Translations under genes and position numbers: made by a program
The notes under the pieces: generated by a model
What the model was told of the DNA's origin: nothing
Database searches by the model: none
Seen by the model: the letters and a program-made list of their open reading frames with translations, nothing else
Part shown: positions 1-13,222 of the stretch, piece by piece
How the letters are laid out: the number at the start of each line of letters is the position of its first letter
Position numbering within the stretch: the first letter of the stretch is position 1
DNA from: Corydoras sp. C115
Taxonomy: Eukaryota > Chordata > Actinopteri > Siluriformes > Callichthyidae
Assembly: GCA_019802505.1 (NCBI GenBank)
Contig: JAFMOC010000009.1
Span: 10,151,001 to 10,215,000, forward strand
Direction of reading: 5' to 3'
DNA length: 64,000 nt

Positions 1-733
1 CAGAAATAAGACGTGCGCCTTATACGTGTACTGAGTTCCAAATTCTATAAAAGTATTGTTGTGTGACCGGGTGGTTTTTTCCACACGTCACCGTCCCTGC
101 TGATCTGTGACTCCATGCGCGCTCATCTCACAGAAAAGCCGAGTCAAGAAAATTAATTCGGAGCTTGCCGTCATTCCGGGAGGATTAAATAAAGAACTCC
201 AACCGCTGGCGTAAACAGAGCGTTTAAATTAAAGTTGCGAGCGGCGTGGGAGCGATGGATGATAGACGGCGAACACACATTTACTAAAACTCGGAGGCAG
301 CGGCGGGCGAGTTACGCCACCGTCTGTGAATGGATTGTGGATACCTGGGCTGAGGTTTCTGCTGTAACCGTTGTCCGAGCTTTCGCGAAAGCCGGCATCG
401 TTGCTGAACAGCCGCCTGGCGACGGGACGGACTCAGACATTGATGAGAGGGAACACCGGAGTGCTCGATAGTGAAATTGCGCAGCTTTTTAATTCAGACA
501 CAGAAGATGAGGACTTTGATGGATTTGTGGGAGAAGAGTGATTAAAATAATGTGTTTTTTCAAGTAGTAGAATAAACTTCAATTATAAATCACCGTTTTG
601 CATCCTTTATTTTTCTTGTAGATCGTATGTTTTAGCAAGTGCCTTATAATACGGTGCCGTACAGAATAAGTACCGTATAGAAATAGAGTCCGTAATTGAG
701 ACTGCGCCTTATAATATGGTCTGGAAAATACGG
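1..733 (+). mobile_element. Non-autonomous pogo/Tigger-like DNA transposon remnant, copy 1 (left end outside the window)
   Basis: The right end reads ...GGAAAATACGG followed by TA (734-735), which matches the terminal inverted repeat of the complete copy at 42783-43587. An open frame at 235-471 (about 78 codons, no ATG) resembles the C-terminal tail of fish pogo/Tigger-type DDE transposases: AAWERWMIDGE, then an acidic tail. The N-terminal DNA-binding part and the catalytic core are absent, so this is a deletion derivative that could move only with help. If the per3 call is right, the element lies in the last per3 intron. The family name rests on recall of the protein tail; the shared end and shared interior of the two copies are visible directly. 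Confidence 0.7.
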
Positions 734-1124
734 TACTACAACTTTAATTATATTGCATTAATTTAACTGATTTTCTGATGCACACCATCACATGATCAGT
801 ACTGAATGCATACTGTAGCATAAGCAATGTGGGAACAATGTTTTTTCATGATAAAATTTTGAAGGGGTATTATCATATTAACAAACAAATCAGTAATTTA
901 ACTCCAGAATTCACTTAAATGTATTGAATTTATTTCAAAGTGACTGTCTCTATTGTAATAAAGCAGAAGCATGGAATCCGTATTAAGTCAGTTATAAACA
1001 TTGCGACTGCAGTGATTTTATGCAATGAAGCTGCTAGTATTTTTTAAAAATCGGCTAAATAATTAAAATTTTACAGTTGTGCTGCATTTAAATAACTTTA
1101 AAATTCCAAACAATCCTCTTTTAG
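734..1124. other. AT-rich non-coding stretch before the per3-like exon
   Basis: I see no coding exon or recognised repeat. It ends in a pyrimidine-rich splice acceptor (CCTCTTTTAG, ending at 1124), so it is probably intron. Confidence 0.5.
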
Positions 1125-1259
1125 GGATGTGTAAGCTGTAATCTTACTGCTTTGGAAGAAGGAGATGGGTCCGTTCACTCTCCAGACCTCCCCACTCCAA
1201 GCAGCTCATCGCCACTGGATTGTTCGACAGATGACATTAGCCCCATTACTGATTCATGA
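1125..1259 (+). CDS. per3: Probable last coding exon of period circadian regulator 3 (partial gene)
   Basis: After a good acceptor (TCTTTTAG, ending 1124) an open frame of 44 codons ends in TGA at 1257-1259. The peptide starts GCVSCNLTALEEGDG and continues with an acidic, Ser/Pro-rich tail ending DDISPITDS. PERIOD proteins end in a short segment after the cryptochrome-binding region with a CV-x-C pair and acidic, Ser-rich residues, and this exon fits that pattern. The neighbour supports the call: uts2 lies just downstream in convergent orientation, as PER3 and UTS2 do on human chromosome 1. PER proteins are repressors of CLOCK/BMAL1. The rest of the gene is outside the window. The similarity is short, so other identities remain possible. 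Confidence 0.55.
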   Translation, partial: GCVSCNLTALEEGDGSVHSPDLPTPSSSSPLDCSTDDISPITDS

Positions 1260-2570
1260 TGCCCCTGCATCACACTCCAGCACACAGTTACCCCACATGT
1301 TACCAGACACGAGACTCACTGAACTGGGCCATCACTGTCTTTTCCTACAACACATGAAGCAGGACGTTACCACTGACATGGAGGACGTTAGACCTGGGTT
1401 TCCTCACTGTGCTGTCCTTTAGTGTTTACACAGACAGAATGTCAGGTTTCTACTCAGTACTGGAACTTTTTTAAACAGTTAATACAGCAAGAACAGAAGG
1501 TTTATTGTACACACACACACACACACACACTTCTTTACACACTTGCGAAATATTGACGCAATGTGACTTTTGTTCCAATTGATGAAAAACATCCAACTGT
1601 GAATATTTCACTCTGTTTGTACAACTTTATTTATATAAGTATTGCTTTCTCCTTATCAAGTCTTATTTTTGTATGTTTTGATTCTGGTGTGTTTTTTATG
1701 GGATTTGACCCTCAAAGCCTGAATTAAATCTGAACTGTAGAAGCCTTGTAATGATTGTGCAGAAGGTGCCACAGTGTTCACTGAGCGACTGCACAGAAAA
1801 TATCAGATATTTTTTTAAAGCCGTGTGTAGGCACTGTGATTCAGTCGTAGTTCTGAAGCATCTGCAGTCATGCTTGTGGTTAAGGTTTCTAAAACAAAGC
1901 ACTGTATATTGCTGCGTTAAAAAGTGGTGATTGTTCCGTCTCGATTCCACCGTCGGGACGCCGCTCGGTAGCCGCTCAGTCTATTTGCCGTCGGTCCGTA
2001 TAAACTAGTGCGTAAACTCTCCCTTTTATTTTTCCAACATCTTCAGTTTGATTCTTAATTGGAAGTTTTTTTTCTCTCTGTGTTTTCATAAAAGTCTTCA
2101 GTGTGTTTTGAACAAATACAGAAATGAAGAAACACAAGTTTAGTTGAGGTTTTAAAGCAGATTCATTTTGTAAGATCTACAGATTTGGATTTTACACTTT
2201 GAATTACAAATAAAATAATGAATTTGATTTAAATCAGGTGGGAATTTCCTAAAACATTTGTTCCTTTACATGATTCATGCTTCTTTTGTTACAGTATGTT
2301 CACACTGTTCGGATTTTCTGGATGAATTACATTCATTACATTGCATTGAGACATTTAGCAGACACTTTAATCCAAAGCAACTTAAATATGTTTTTTGGCG
2401 TCAGAGAACATCGCTAGACATGATACACCACCCTACAGCAAAGAGTCTTTCTTTTCTTATGTTTTTTTACAAACATATAGAGTACACATTTTTTTAACAT
2501 GAATAAACAAACCACAGTGTGACCTCTCATGATCTCACAAACACAACCAGAATGATCTTTTTGAAACAGG
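1260..2570. other. Presumed per3 3' UTR and the gap to uts2
   Basis: There is a (CA)n tract at about 1509-1530 and an ATTAAA-type poly(A) signal near 1722. A short fragment at about 2335-2395 resembles the widespread fish repeat tail (CATTTAGCAGACACTTTAATCC). I see no further coding exon. Confidence 0.4.
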
Positions 2571-2576
2571 TTTATT
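2571..2576 (-). terminator. uts2: Poly(A) signal of uts2
   Basis: Read on the minus strand this is AATAAA, about 240 bases after the uts2 stop codon and the first canonical signal there. Confidence 0.5.
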
Positions 2577-2815
2577 TAGATTTGGTATTTGGCTCCATTG
2601 TCTCCAATGTTACACAGTATTTACTCTATTTACACCTGTGCTATGTTTATGTACAAAATCAAACTACTACTATGGTCAATATGAAATATGATTTTTGAAT
2701 CTAATCCAGAATGGTTTGTTAGTTTTCAAGCATTTGGGAGAAAAAGCTGGCATGGGTAAAAGAAAGCAGCATGTAATTGTTAGAACCTATATTCTAAGAA
2801 CTCGGTGGCAGGTTT

Positions 2816-4619
2816 TTAGACACAGTATTTCCAGAAGCACTCAGTGTTGCCTCCTCGTTTCCTGAACTGCTTTCTGTTTCCCAAAAAGTGGTGGATTGGG
2901 TTCAACAATGGCTTTTCCAGCAGTATCTGCAAAAAAACACCAAATCAGATGAGTGGACTTCAAATGCACAGCATATAAATGTATACAATTTTCTTTACAA
3001 ATTTCTTTAATGTACCTCTTTTATGACTTGACTAGGGACAAAACTGGCTGTTTTAGGACCTGTAGGGTTTGAGAAAAGGACATACAAATGGTTTATATAT
3101 TAAGCTCTTGTCACATTGGAACTTTACAAAGACTCAAGCAATGAATATTCTATTGTACGCAGTGTACACGTCTCAGAGAACAGATGTAATGCGTTTTAAA
3201 ACCTCACTCTTAGTTTTTGTGATTAGATTAGTAAAAATAGTTTTAAAAAAGGGGTTCATGTGTTAAGACATTCTGTAAAGAAAGGGATGTGAATAATTTA
3301 TAAAAATTTCTTTTTTATTAAGTTTATCTTTTGAAAGTCAAATGCTTAAAGCCAATCTAAACTAACGTTAAAATGAAAAGGTCAACAATCACAAACTGGA
3401 TGTACATTGTACTCATTTAGGTGACTGCATAGTAAACTGATTGAATTTTGATAATTTTCTGACAACATGGTTATCTTGTTTAATGTGAGTAACTATGGAA
3501 ACAATAATATTCTTGATAGTAACTGAAACAAACGTACTGTGTCTATAAAGATCATTTTACTTTCAGATGGTAAGAAATGAATCAGATTCCAATTTATACA
3601 TGCAACTAATTTTATTGAATTTTACACTACCCCTGTTTTTATTGATATGATATTAAAAATAGAGATGCTGTCCTAAGAATACGCCACCAGCTGGGCATTA
3701 TGAAGAATCCACCTTTTATCTAATGTAAAAAAAAATGTTTTTTAAATGTACACTTCACCTAAAGAGGGCTGTTATTTGCTAACTTGAGGTCATTGCTGCA
3801 GAAATGGATTGTATAATTAGGCTGCTTTATAACTTTGTATAATGTATGTATGAGTCGTTATACACAGATTATTCAAAGTTGTTAAGTCAGTGAAATGATC
3901 CCTTTCCCAAATTTCATATTTTAGTTACTGTAACAAAAAAAATCACCAATATTTCCCCAATAAAATATTGTAAAGCCACATATGTAAATTAGCCCAATAA
4001 ATAATTGCTCATGACTTAAGTATAGCAACAAATAATACCATTAGCAATTGTGCTACACAATTGAAAGACTAAAAGATTAATGTGTTCATCAATTAAGATG
4101 CAGTGTATTAAATGAATGTAGTTAGTTACGAGGCGTACCTTCTCTGTTGTTGGATCCTGTAAGGAAGGACGGGTAGGCAAGTGCTGCTGTCCCTTGAGAT
4201 AAATAATCATGTTCAGAGAAGGGAAGGTCCACTGGACTCCCCAGCTGCTCCTCATCCTCCTCTGATCCCGAGAGAAAACTCAATTCATTACTAAACTTTG
4301 TTTTATGTCTTTATTTAGTATTGTACCAAAGTCCAGTATAAATTATAAAACACATTGCTTTGATTTTCATTATATTGTATTTATAGAATGCAGGTGCCCT
4401 GTATGAAAGATTGGTTTTATTGTCTGGTCTGTTAAGGCAGTGTAAATATAACCCATCATACTTTTATTAACATGATTATGGTATATAATGTGTATGTGTA
4501 TTGTAATACTCACCAGACCCAGTGTAGGACATGCCAGGTGACTGTGATAGAGGATGTGCCAGAAGAAGCCCCACAGCTGCCAGAAGCAGAGCCCAGGACA
4601 CAAGTACTTTAGCCAGCAT
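2816..4619 (-). CDS. uts2: Prepro-urotensin II, complete, four coding exons
   Basis: This gene encodes the precursor of urotensin II, a secreted cyclic neuropeptide of the fish caudal neurosecretory system and brain that acts through a Gq-coupled receptor. Coding exons on the minus strand are 4619-4514, 4261-4139, 3059-3016 and 2926-2816, all with GT/AG borders and matching phases, giving 127 residues. A signal peptide is visible ([21 protein letters not shown], with likely cleavage near AHP). The C-terminus is FRKR followed by [12 protein letters not shown]: a basic cleavage site, then the mature 12-residue peptide with the invariant cyclic CFWKYC core. The third exon is only 44 bases and is easily missed. 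A TATA box lies 70 bases upstream of the ATG. The mature peptide matches one of the cyprinid UII forms as I recall them. Whether this is uts2a or uts2b cannot be decided here. Confidence 0.95.
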
Positions 4620-4688
4620 GACTTCAACCTGAGCTACACTCACTTTCTGCTGCAACAAATAATCACAGCTGACCTGCTTCTCTTCAGC

Positions 4689-4696
4689 CTTATATA
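4689..4696 (-). promoter_or_regulatory. uts2: TATA box of uts2
   Basis: TATATAAG on the minus strand, about 70 bases upstream of the start codon, implies a short 5' UTR of roughly 40 bases. Confidence 0.65.
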
Positions 4697-4845
4697 CCGT
4701 CTGAAGTGGCAAAGCACCTGTCCATCCATAACATCGCCGCTTTCCGGTGCCAGACCTGGATCTCTTTGCATATTGTAAATCCAGACCATCGAGAGCCAGT
4801 CAGTTGAGTGCATGAAGCAATAAAAGTGGGGCATCTTGTTGCACC

Positions 4846-4853
4846 TCACGTCA
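4846..4853 (-). promoter_or_regulatory. CRE-like site upstream of uts2
   Basis: TGACGTGA on the minus strand (TCACGTCA on plus), about 150 bases upstream of the TATA box. It is a one-base variant of the cAMP response element. Its function is inferred. Confidence 0.3.
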
Positions 4854-4899
4854 CAGACGGGATGCTGATCTCATAAATCCACTGAGCTCAGGTGGGAAG

Positions 4900-6040
<1,141 letters not shown>

Positions 6041-6056
6041 GTGTGTGGGGGGGGGG

Positions 6057-6343
6057 GGTGTTCCCCCATGCCCATCCAGGAGAGAATGCTTTGGGCGCCA
6101 GGCAGATAAATCTCAGACAGGGCACCAATCCATTGTAGGGCATACACCCCTATGCACGCTATGTGGGGCAATTTAGAGCATTCGATTTACCCTGAATCCA
6201 TGTTTTTGAACTGTGGGAAGAAACTGGAGAACCCAGTGGAAACCTATGCCTTCCACTGGATGGAAACTCCATCCAGATAGATTCGAACCTAGATCTGCAG
6301 CGCTGAGAGGCAAACGTGCTAACTACTAAGCCCCCGTGCCGCC
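6057..6343 (-). mobile_element. tRNA-derived SINE (family A), diverged copy
   Basis: On the minus strand it shows the tRNA-like head (GGCACGG..., box-B-like GGTTCGAAT) and the body motifs TCCTCCCACAGT-like and GGATGGGCATGGG. It is more diverged than the other copies. Confidence 0.7.
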
Positions 6344-6458
6344 CGGGGCAGCGTTAAAGCACCTATAGGTGGACCGTGGGGGGGTCCAATACTGTGTCTA
6401 TAGTTTATTTCGATCATAATTAGATGCAAAATAATCAGTTCTGTAGAGGAGAAAACAT

Positions 6459-6804
6459 TCATTCATTCAGTATTTCACGCTTTATCCTCTATTAGGGTCC
6501 CGGTGGGGTTCCCCATGCCCATCCAGGGGAGAACGTTTCGGGCGCTGGACAGATACACCCAGGACAGGACACCAATCCATCGCTGGGCACACACTCACTC
6601 ACACAGACACACTCTATATGGGGCAATTTTGAGAATTCAATTGACTTGATCCATGTTTTTGGACTGTGGGAGGAAACCAGAGAACCCGGAGGAAACCCAC
6701 GTGGACACAGGGAGGACATGGAAACTCCACCCAGATGGGGATTCGAACCGGGAATCCCTAGCGCTGAGAGGAGAACATGCTAACCACTAAGCCACCGTGC
6801 CGTC
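6459..6804 (-). mobile_element. tRNA-derived SINE (family A), full length with target-site duplication
   Basis: The 12-base direct repeat AGGAGAAAACAT flanks the copy (6447-6458 and 6805-6816). On the minus strand: tRNA-like head, body with TTTCCTCCGGGTTCTC and GGATGGGCATGGGGAACC, and tail GATAAAGCGTGAAATACTGAATGAATG. Confidence 0.9.
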
Positions 6805-7208
6805 AGGAGAAAACATATATAACATAAATATATTTTAATGTAAATGTTATATGTAAAACTGATGTGCTCAATCGGTTTCCATCTGAAGGAAAAAGTCAAC
6901 AAACTCTTCAGTTCTGCCAGTTCACTCTGAGAGTGTCACATGCCATTTAAAAATTAACAATAACAGCTGGATGAAATGATTCACGACCTTTGTCGGCTCA
7001 CGACAACTACTTTAATATCCACTGGCATGAGCTGTAAATGGGGATTTATGTCTGACCAGCACCTCTAACAGATAGGGAGCTGTATAAATAGAAGCTGCGC
7101 AGATTCATTTATCTCTAACACAACATGACTCAAGGGTTTAATTGATCTTAATTCAGCTAATAGATACTGTTAATAAATACAATAAAATGAAATTAATAAA
7201 TGACAAAA

Positions 7209-7540
7209 TGGGTGGCACTGTGGCTTAGTGTTTAGCACATTTGTCTCTCAGCGCGGGGGATCCAGGTTTGAATCCTGATCCGGGTGGCATTTCCATGTTC
7301 TCCTGGTTTTCTCTGGGTTCTCTTCCTAGTGCAGTCCAGAAACACAAATTCAAGGTGAAATGGCTGTTTTAAAAATTGCCCCTATTTAGTGAGTGTAGTT
7401 TAGTGACCAGTGATGAATTGGCACCCTGCTCCGTGTGTATCTGCCCAGTGCTCAAAATGTTCTCCCCTGGAGAGGCATAAAGAACGCCCCTCCCACACAA
7501 ACACACCCACGTAGTCAGATAATGAGATGAGAGGTCATCT
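7209..7540 (+). mobile_element. tRNA-derived SINE (family A), old diverged copy
   Basis: Recognisable head (GGTGGCACTGTGGCTTAGTG) and body motifs, with many substitutions. Confidence 0.65.
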
Positions 7541-10500
7541 TATCCACAATTCAAATTCACTAAGTGTGCAACTTTTCAACAGTAAATACTCTGAAGACTA
7601 AAAACATAACGAATAATAACAATAATTAGGAAACACAGACATGGATGTTGCATTTGGGTTTATTTTGGGTCAATATCAATACACCCCGAAGTAAAAGAAC
7701 ATTCCTTATAATAAATTAAAATGAGAAAATACATTCTATTTTTAAAAAAAATCCATACTAAAGTATACAAAACATCCCTTTTACTTTTCTATCAGACGAC
7801 AGAGCTGCGTTGCTCTTTAAGAGGGAAACTGCATTAAATTAATTCTGGGTGTTCTATGCTACGCTGTGGAGTGTCATTCGAATTATTCCAATATAAAATC
7901 TTAAATGTCTTCATCCTATCAGCAGAGTGCATGGCTACGGATAACAATCATCAGGATTTCTTTAGCCCCAAACTCATTTGCATATAGTTTGTATTAGTTT
8001 ATAGAGATGACATTGTGCAGGTTAGCACTTTCACTCTGAGTAAGAAATACAGCACGCAGGTTTATACACGCTCAGACATGGATTGTATAACATTAAAATC
8101 ATATAGAATTTATTTAAAAACAATTTGTTAATATATTAACTCGTTTTTTTTTCAAAAGTGAAATTGATTCACAACATTTACAAACCTTTTTAACAAACGA
8201 GACATTCCTGATTAAAGTTAAAGGCACAGAGAATGTGGCTTATTGCTGCCTTAAACCGAGAAAGAAAAAGCTCCACGCTAAAGCCTGATTTATGCTTCAA
8301 CATAAGTAAGAGCATCAGAGAGCCAGCTGAAGTTAACGTGACAAAGACCCGAAGCTTCACGGTTCATCAGAATTCAGAAACATGAGAGCAGCAACCAAAA
8401 AGCACAGTTGTTTTCATTGAAAAAACAATAATCCAGAGAAGATCTGAATACTAACAAAACAATATATTTAAGTAAAATAATATTTAAAAAATTATTTCCA
8501 AAACATGTATTAAAATTTAAAAAAATGTATGAATGACAATAATGTATTTACGCAGTTCACTTACCTGCAGTGTCTATAACCGGTACACTCATGAATCTAA
8601 GTCTAAAGTGATGTAATAAACCTGGAATTTTTTAAAAACTAACATGAGAACTTAAAAATAACCATAAATTTAATGCTTAATTGTTAACACTGCTCATCAT
8701 ATAAACCAACCCGAATGGATTAACAATCCACCACCAGAAAAAAAACACAAAAAAACAAAACAATTGGATAGACATAAAATAAATGTATTTTAATTACAGC
8801 TGTCCAATATATAATTTCAGCGTCATATCAATATACACAGGATGTGTGAAAAGTACAACTTTTTAAATTTATTTAATTGTTTTATGTATTTTATTTGCAG
8901 ATTCGCCCCTAATTATTTTATATTATAGCTTTCTAAATTCTATTATTTAAGTCATTTGGTGAAAATTCCTGCATTTTTCTATATTGAAGACAAAATGAAA
9001 AATGTAATATCGTGCAGCCCTAATTAAATTATGTTTGTTAATTATGTTATTCACTTATTAGTACAGGTACAGTATGTAGTTGGAGGAATGGATTCTATAG
9101 CCACCCTCTGTCCTGTTTAAAAAATATATAAAATTATGTTCATTTCTAAAAAGACCTATGAAACCAAAAAGTTAAAAAATGTTTAAAATGAAAATATAAA
9201 AATAAAGTTTTTCTTTTACGTTTATTAAAATGTTTGTATATTTATTGTCAGTGCAGTGGTAACTCTGGTTACTATTATGGTACCTAAATACCTATTTATG
9301 CTACCTATTTTTTTTTTAATGGTAATTCTAATTTTAAACCCTAGGTGTATTATCCTAGGTGTAAATGTAACTTGCTTTATTATTTGAGAGTTTCTGAGGT
9401 CAGTCATCACCTCATCAGTCAGGAGTTCGGAAGTGTATTTGGATTAAAAGCATAAACCAGGCTTAACGCATCTGATGCTGCCACTAATGCACAAAGCACA
9501 TGAACCTGCACTGTACCAGCACTGTAGGTATGAAAAGCTGATTTCAGGTGAAAACGAGTGGTTTACTATTTTGTTGTGATTTAAATAGGAAACCTGTCGT
9601 GATCTAGAAATTGCTACAGAATAAATAATTATGGTGTGTGCACACAATCACCTGTACAGTGTTAGTAAAGGACGTCAGAAAACGGGTTAAACAGACTAAA
9701 AAGAACTTCCATAAAAACTGGAGTTCTGTTCATCAAATTTTAAAAACATGTACACAACATCACACAAAGCTTTTAGCACTGTAAGACTGGCGCGTTATCA
9801 CATTCTATCAAAGCGGTTTGGTAAAAAGCTAACAAGTTCACTGAGTAACTTGTCCCTCCCCCTACACACACACACACACACACACACACCTTTCGTCTCT
9901 TGTAATCCACCTCAGTCATACACTTACACTAAAAATACACAAGGTTGTTATCACTATACACCCAAAATGATGTGCCCTTGGCGAGAACCTGATAACAGAA
10001 CCTGTTGATCAACATTTTGGCAATAAATTGGGTAAAACAGTCAGGCAGAAGTCTGTCCCTCTCAGGCTTCCTACATTAAAATTGTGTGTGCCATCCCATA
10101 ATAAGACTAAGATGTTGAACTTTTTTTAAAAGTCAGATAAAATATGATGACCTGCTTAAATAAAGCATACTGAGCAAAACTGCAAAATATCAGAAAGTTT
10201 AACTTTCAACACTTCAGTCTACATTGTCAGACAAAAGCACAAATGGAGTCAATTTCTGTCCCCAAAATACAACTTACACTAATGTCTTCTAGCTGCCAGG
10301 TGGTAACACCAACAGCGGCACCACTGGGTCATGTCATAGCAAGATTTACGTAACAGAATGTACCAACACCATCACTTAATGTGATGCGATTTAAAAAATA
10401 AAATAAAATTTAACCCCCAAAAAAATCTCTGAATTGTTGGGAAGGGAATACTAGTGGTACATTTAGAACAACAAAACAAAGCTGACACCTTTAAATCTCC

Positions 10501-12678
10501 CTTTACACGTAATTTTCAGTTTTTTTCTACCACAAACATTTTCCGCTCTGTGACCCATCAATTATTAAATAATCACCAAGTCTCGATTAAGTTTACATCC
10601 ACAATATTAAGTGCATTTTATGCGTGGAGCAAATACACGAAAAGTAAATGGATGCAAATGGGCAGGGCTGGCTGAAAATTCAACAGGTCTTATAACGGTC
10701 AAACGGTGTAACATGCAGTACAGTAACTCACTACAATCAGTCTGTACTATTATGAAAGACCAAAAAAAATGCTGAGCCTTGAGACCGAAAGCCTAAGAAG
10801 AATCTACCAGGAATTCAGGTTTTATTTTAAATAAAGCACTTGAGTTTATATAAGAGGGTCATATGGAGTGATTAAGGTGACTTACATATCTCTAATATTT
10901 ATTTTTCTATTTTATATTGTTGTAAATACACACTTGCTTGTGAGCTCATGAGTTTGTTAACGTTAACATCCAAATTTGTATATTGTGGTCAGTCACTGAA
11001 AAAAATGCTAAACTGCATGCATATTTGGGTGGAAGAGGAGATTGATTGGGGTGAGGTCTGACTACCATTAATAATCATGTTTTAATTGTTTAGTTAATCA
11101 CTATATTAAATTCCTTGATTCATTTATGATTGAGAAGAAATAAGAGCCAGTTACTGCAGAGAATGAGAACTCATTTTCATTAAAAAAAAATTAATAAACG
11201 TGGTTATAAAGCTACACTGCACTTTCACTGTACTACACTGCACACCTTTGAGTCTAACACTTTAGACAAGCTATGTTTATGATCATTTAGTGCGCACACA
11301 GCATGGCATGATTAGTAAACTTGCACACATTTGTAAGTGGCAACTGAATAATTAAAAACTGATTAACACATTTTATCTCATCACCTGTATAGTTCTGTGT
11401 TCTGAGCTGCCACTTAAATAATCACATAAACACACGTTCTGTTTCATTATCAAACCTGCCAACAGCACACTGAAGCAATGAAGGCAAAACCTCAACATTC
11501 ATTATGTTTAAAGACGAGACCGGAACATAAGCTGCCCTAAATAAAGCATGTGTAACAGCACTGAAGAGCCAGAACAAAACAGAAACAAGTCACCCAAAGC
11601 CTTTCTTCACATGCCTGCTTGTCCAAATATTTGTGCATCGCTAACCCTTAAAGCTACATGACCTGAACAAGAATAGATTACATATTCTCTATTTCATTTG
11701 CATGCCTTGTTTTAACAATCTCATGCAATCATATAACATTCATCTTTCTCCCTGTATCTCCTACAGGAGCGCTGAATGTCTCAAAGTCTCCAAAACAAAA
11801 ACCTTCAGCACTTTCAAAAGGTCTCTGACCCACCGCTTTACCATGTAAGCCTGTTGAAGCCAGACCATCTTCCTGAACTACTTCCATGCCATGAAAGAAG
11901 AAGAAATAAGCTGATGGGATGAACCTGGTCATTCACCATGTTCAGGTACACAGACTTTATTAATCACAATGTAATGTAACTAAGCCTTAACTCATTCAAC
12001 TTCAGATCAGAACACTCAAAAGTCCAAACCATGATTTTCTTTTTTTTCTGGCCAGGTATTGTATTATTGCTCATAGGAAAGGATTTGTTTTAATCGGATT
12101 ATTTTAAAACATTTGCGAATCATTTGGATCACGGACCATTTTAACTAACTAACAAAAAAACAATTCTCATTATGTGCTAACAGATCCGACCCTCTTGCAA
12201 GTCAGCGTCTGTTACTTTATTTTTTTTATTATTAAAATATTATATCAACAATAGTGCTACATTGTTCTTACTATTGCTATAGTAGTATCTAGTTTAATAT
12301 AATTCCAAATTTTTATATATATTTTTAAGGATGCATTTGTAAAAAAAGTTTTTAAAAAATCATGGACAGTAGTAATAGCTCATTAGTTTTGTCTATTATA
12401 GACCAGTACCAATTCTCCTCTGTCATCCCCTGTGATGCTGACAGTATAGTTGATGATGCTCAGACACACAATACTAAAATTCTGTTATTCTATTTAATTG
12501 CCAGTTAGTTAGTTAATAGTTTGATACTTGGTGATTAAGGCTTAAGTTTATTTTTTATTTTTGGAATTATGTTTGTTTTTGTATACAAAAGAAACTTGTG
12601 GCCTGTATAGTCTAATGCTTATTTCAAAGTGCCATTCATTCGTGGCTATACCACAAAATATTGTAAAGCCTTAACTCA

Positions 12679-12718
<40 letters not shown>

Positions 12719-13222
12719 TACTGCAAAAGCTACATTAAGTTTCGATAACTGGGCAGTGAAAAAAAAGTGCAGTGTGTAGGATTTAGGGTAATATAATATG
12801 CTATTATATAGTATATAATAATAATATATTTTATTTGTAAAATGTTCTTGTTTGGCTCAATTGTTTAGGAGGGAGTGTGGCACCATTTAGGAGTGTGGCA
12901 ACTGCACTGTTGCTACTGTATCCACATCAGCCTGCTGTTCATAAGATCACCCAAAGCAGTTGCCATATTGGTCAGGGGTATTCAAGTGGCAAGTATTCAA
13001 AATTGCAATCTGCAACTTTACAGCTAAATTCTACACACTGCTCTATAAGTTAAATTGTTGCTGTTTCATTTTTAGACCCTCATAAACTGACAGCCAAATA
13101 ACTGAATGCCGTTAATAGCAGGAGAGATTAACCCACCGACTCTTTAAGGTCCATCCAAACTCTTTTTTTAAACCAGTCCTTAGCCTCATTCAAATTCTCT
13201 TAAAAGCCTCAATTGTCTTCCG
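7541..13222. other. Long intergenic region between uts2 and tfe3
   Basis: I find no supported exon on either strand. It contains a (CA)n tract (about 9866-9889) and a 36-base poly(A) run (12681-12716). The right end, down to an AATAAA on the minus strand near 12830, may be the tfe3 3' UTR. Confidence 0.5.

Noticed and set aside
1165..1422. 85-codon open frame overlapping the per3-like exon
   Set aside because: It is another frame of the same region. The spliced frame from 1125 has a good acceptor and a PER-like C-terminal peptide, while this one shows nothing recognisable.
4016..4255. 79-codon open frame on the minus strand over uts2 exon 2
   Set aside because: Wrong frame. The phase set by the signal-peptide exon and the 44-base exon gives the urotensin precursor instead.
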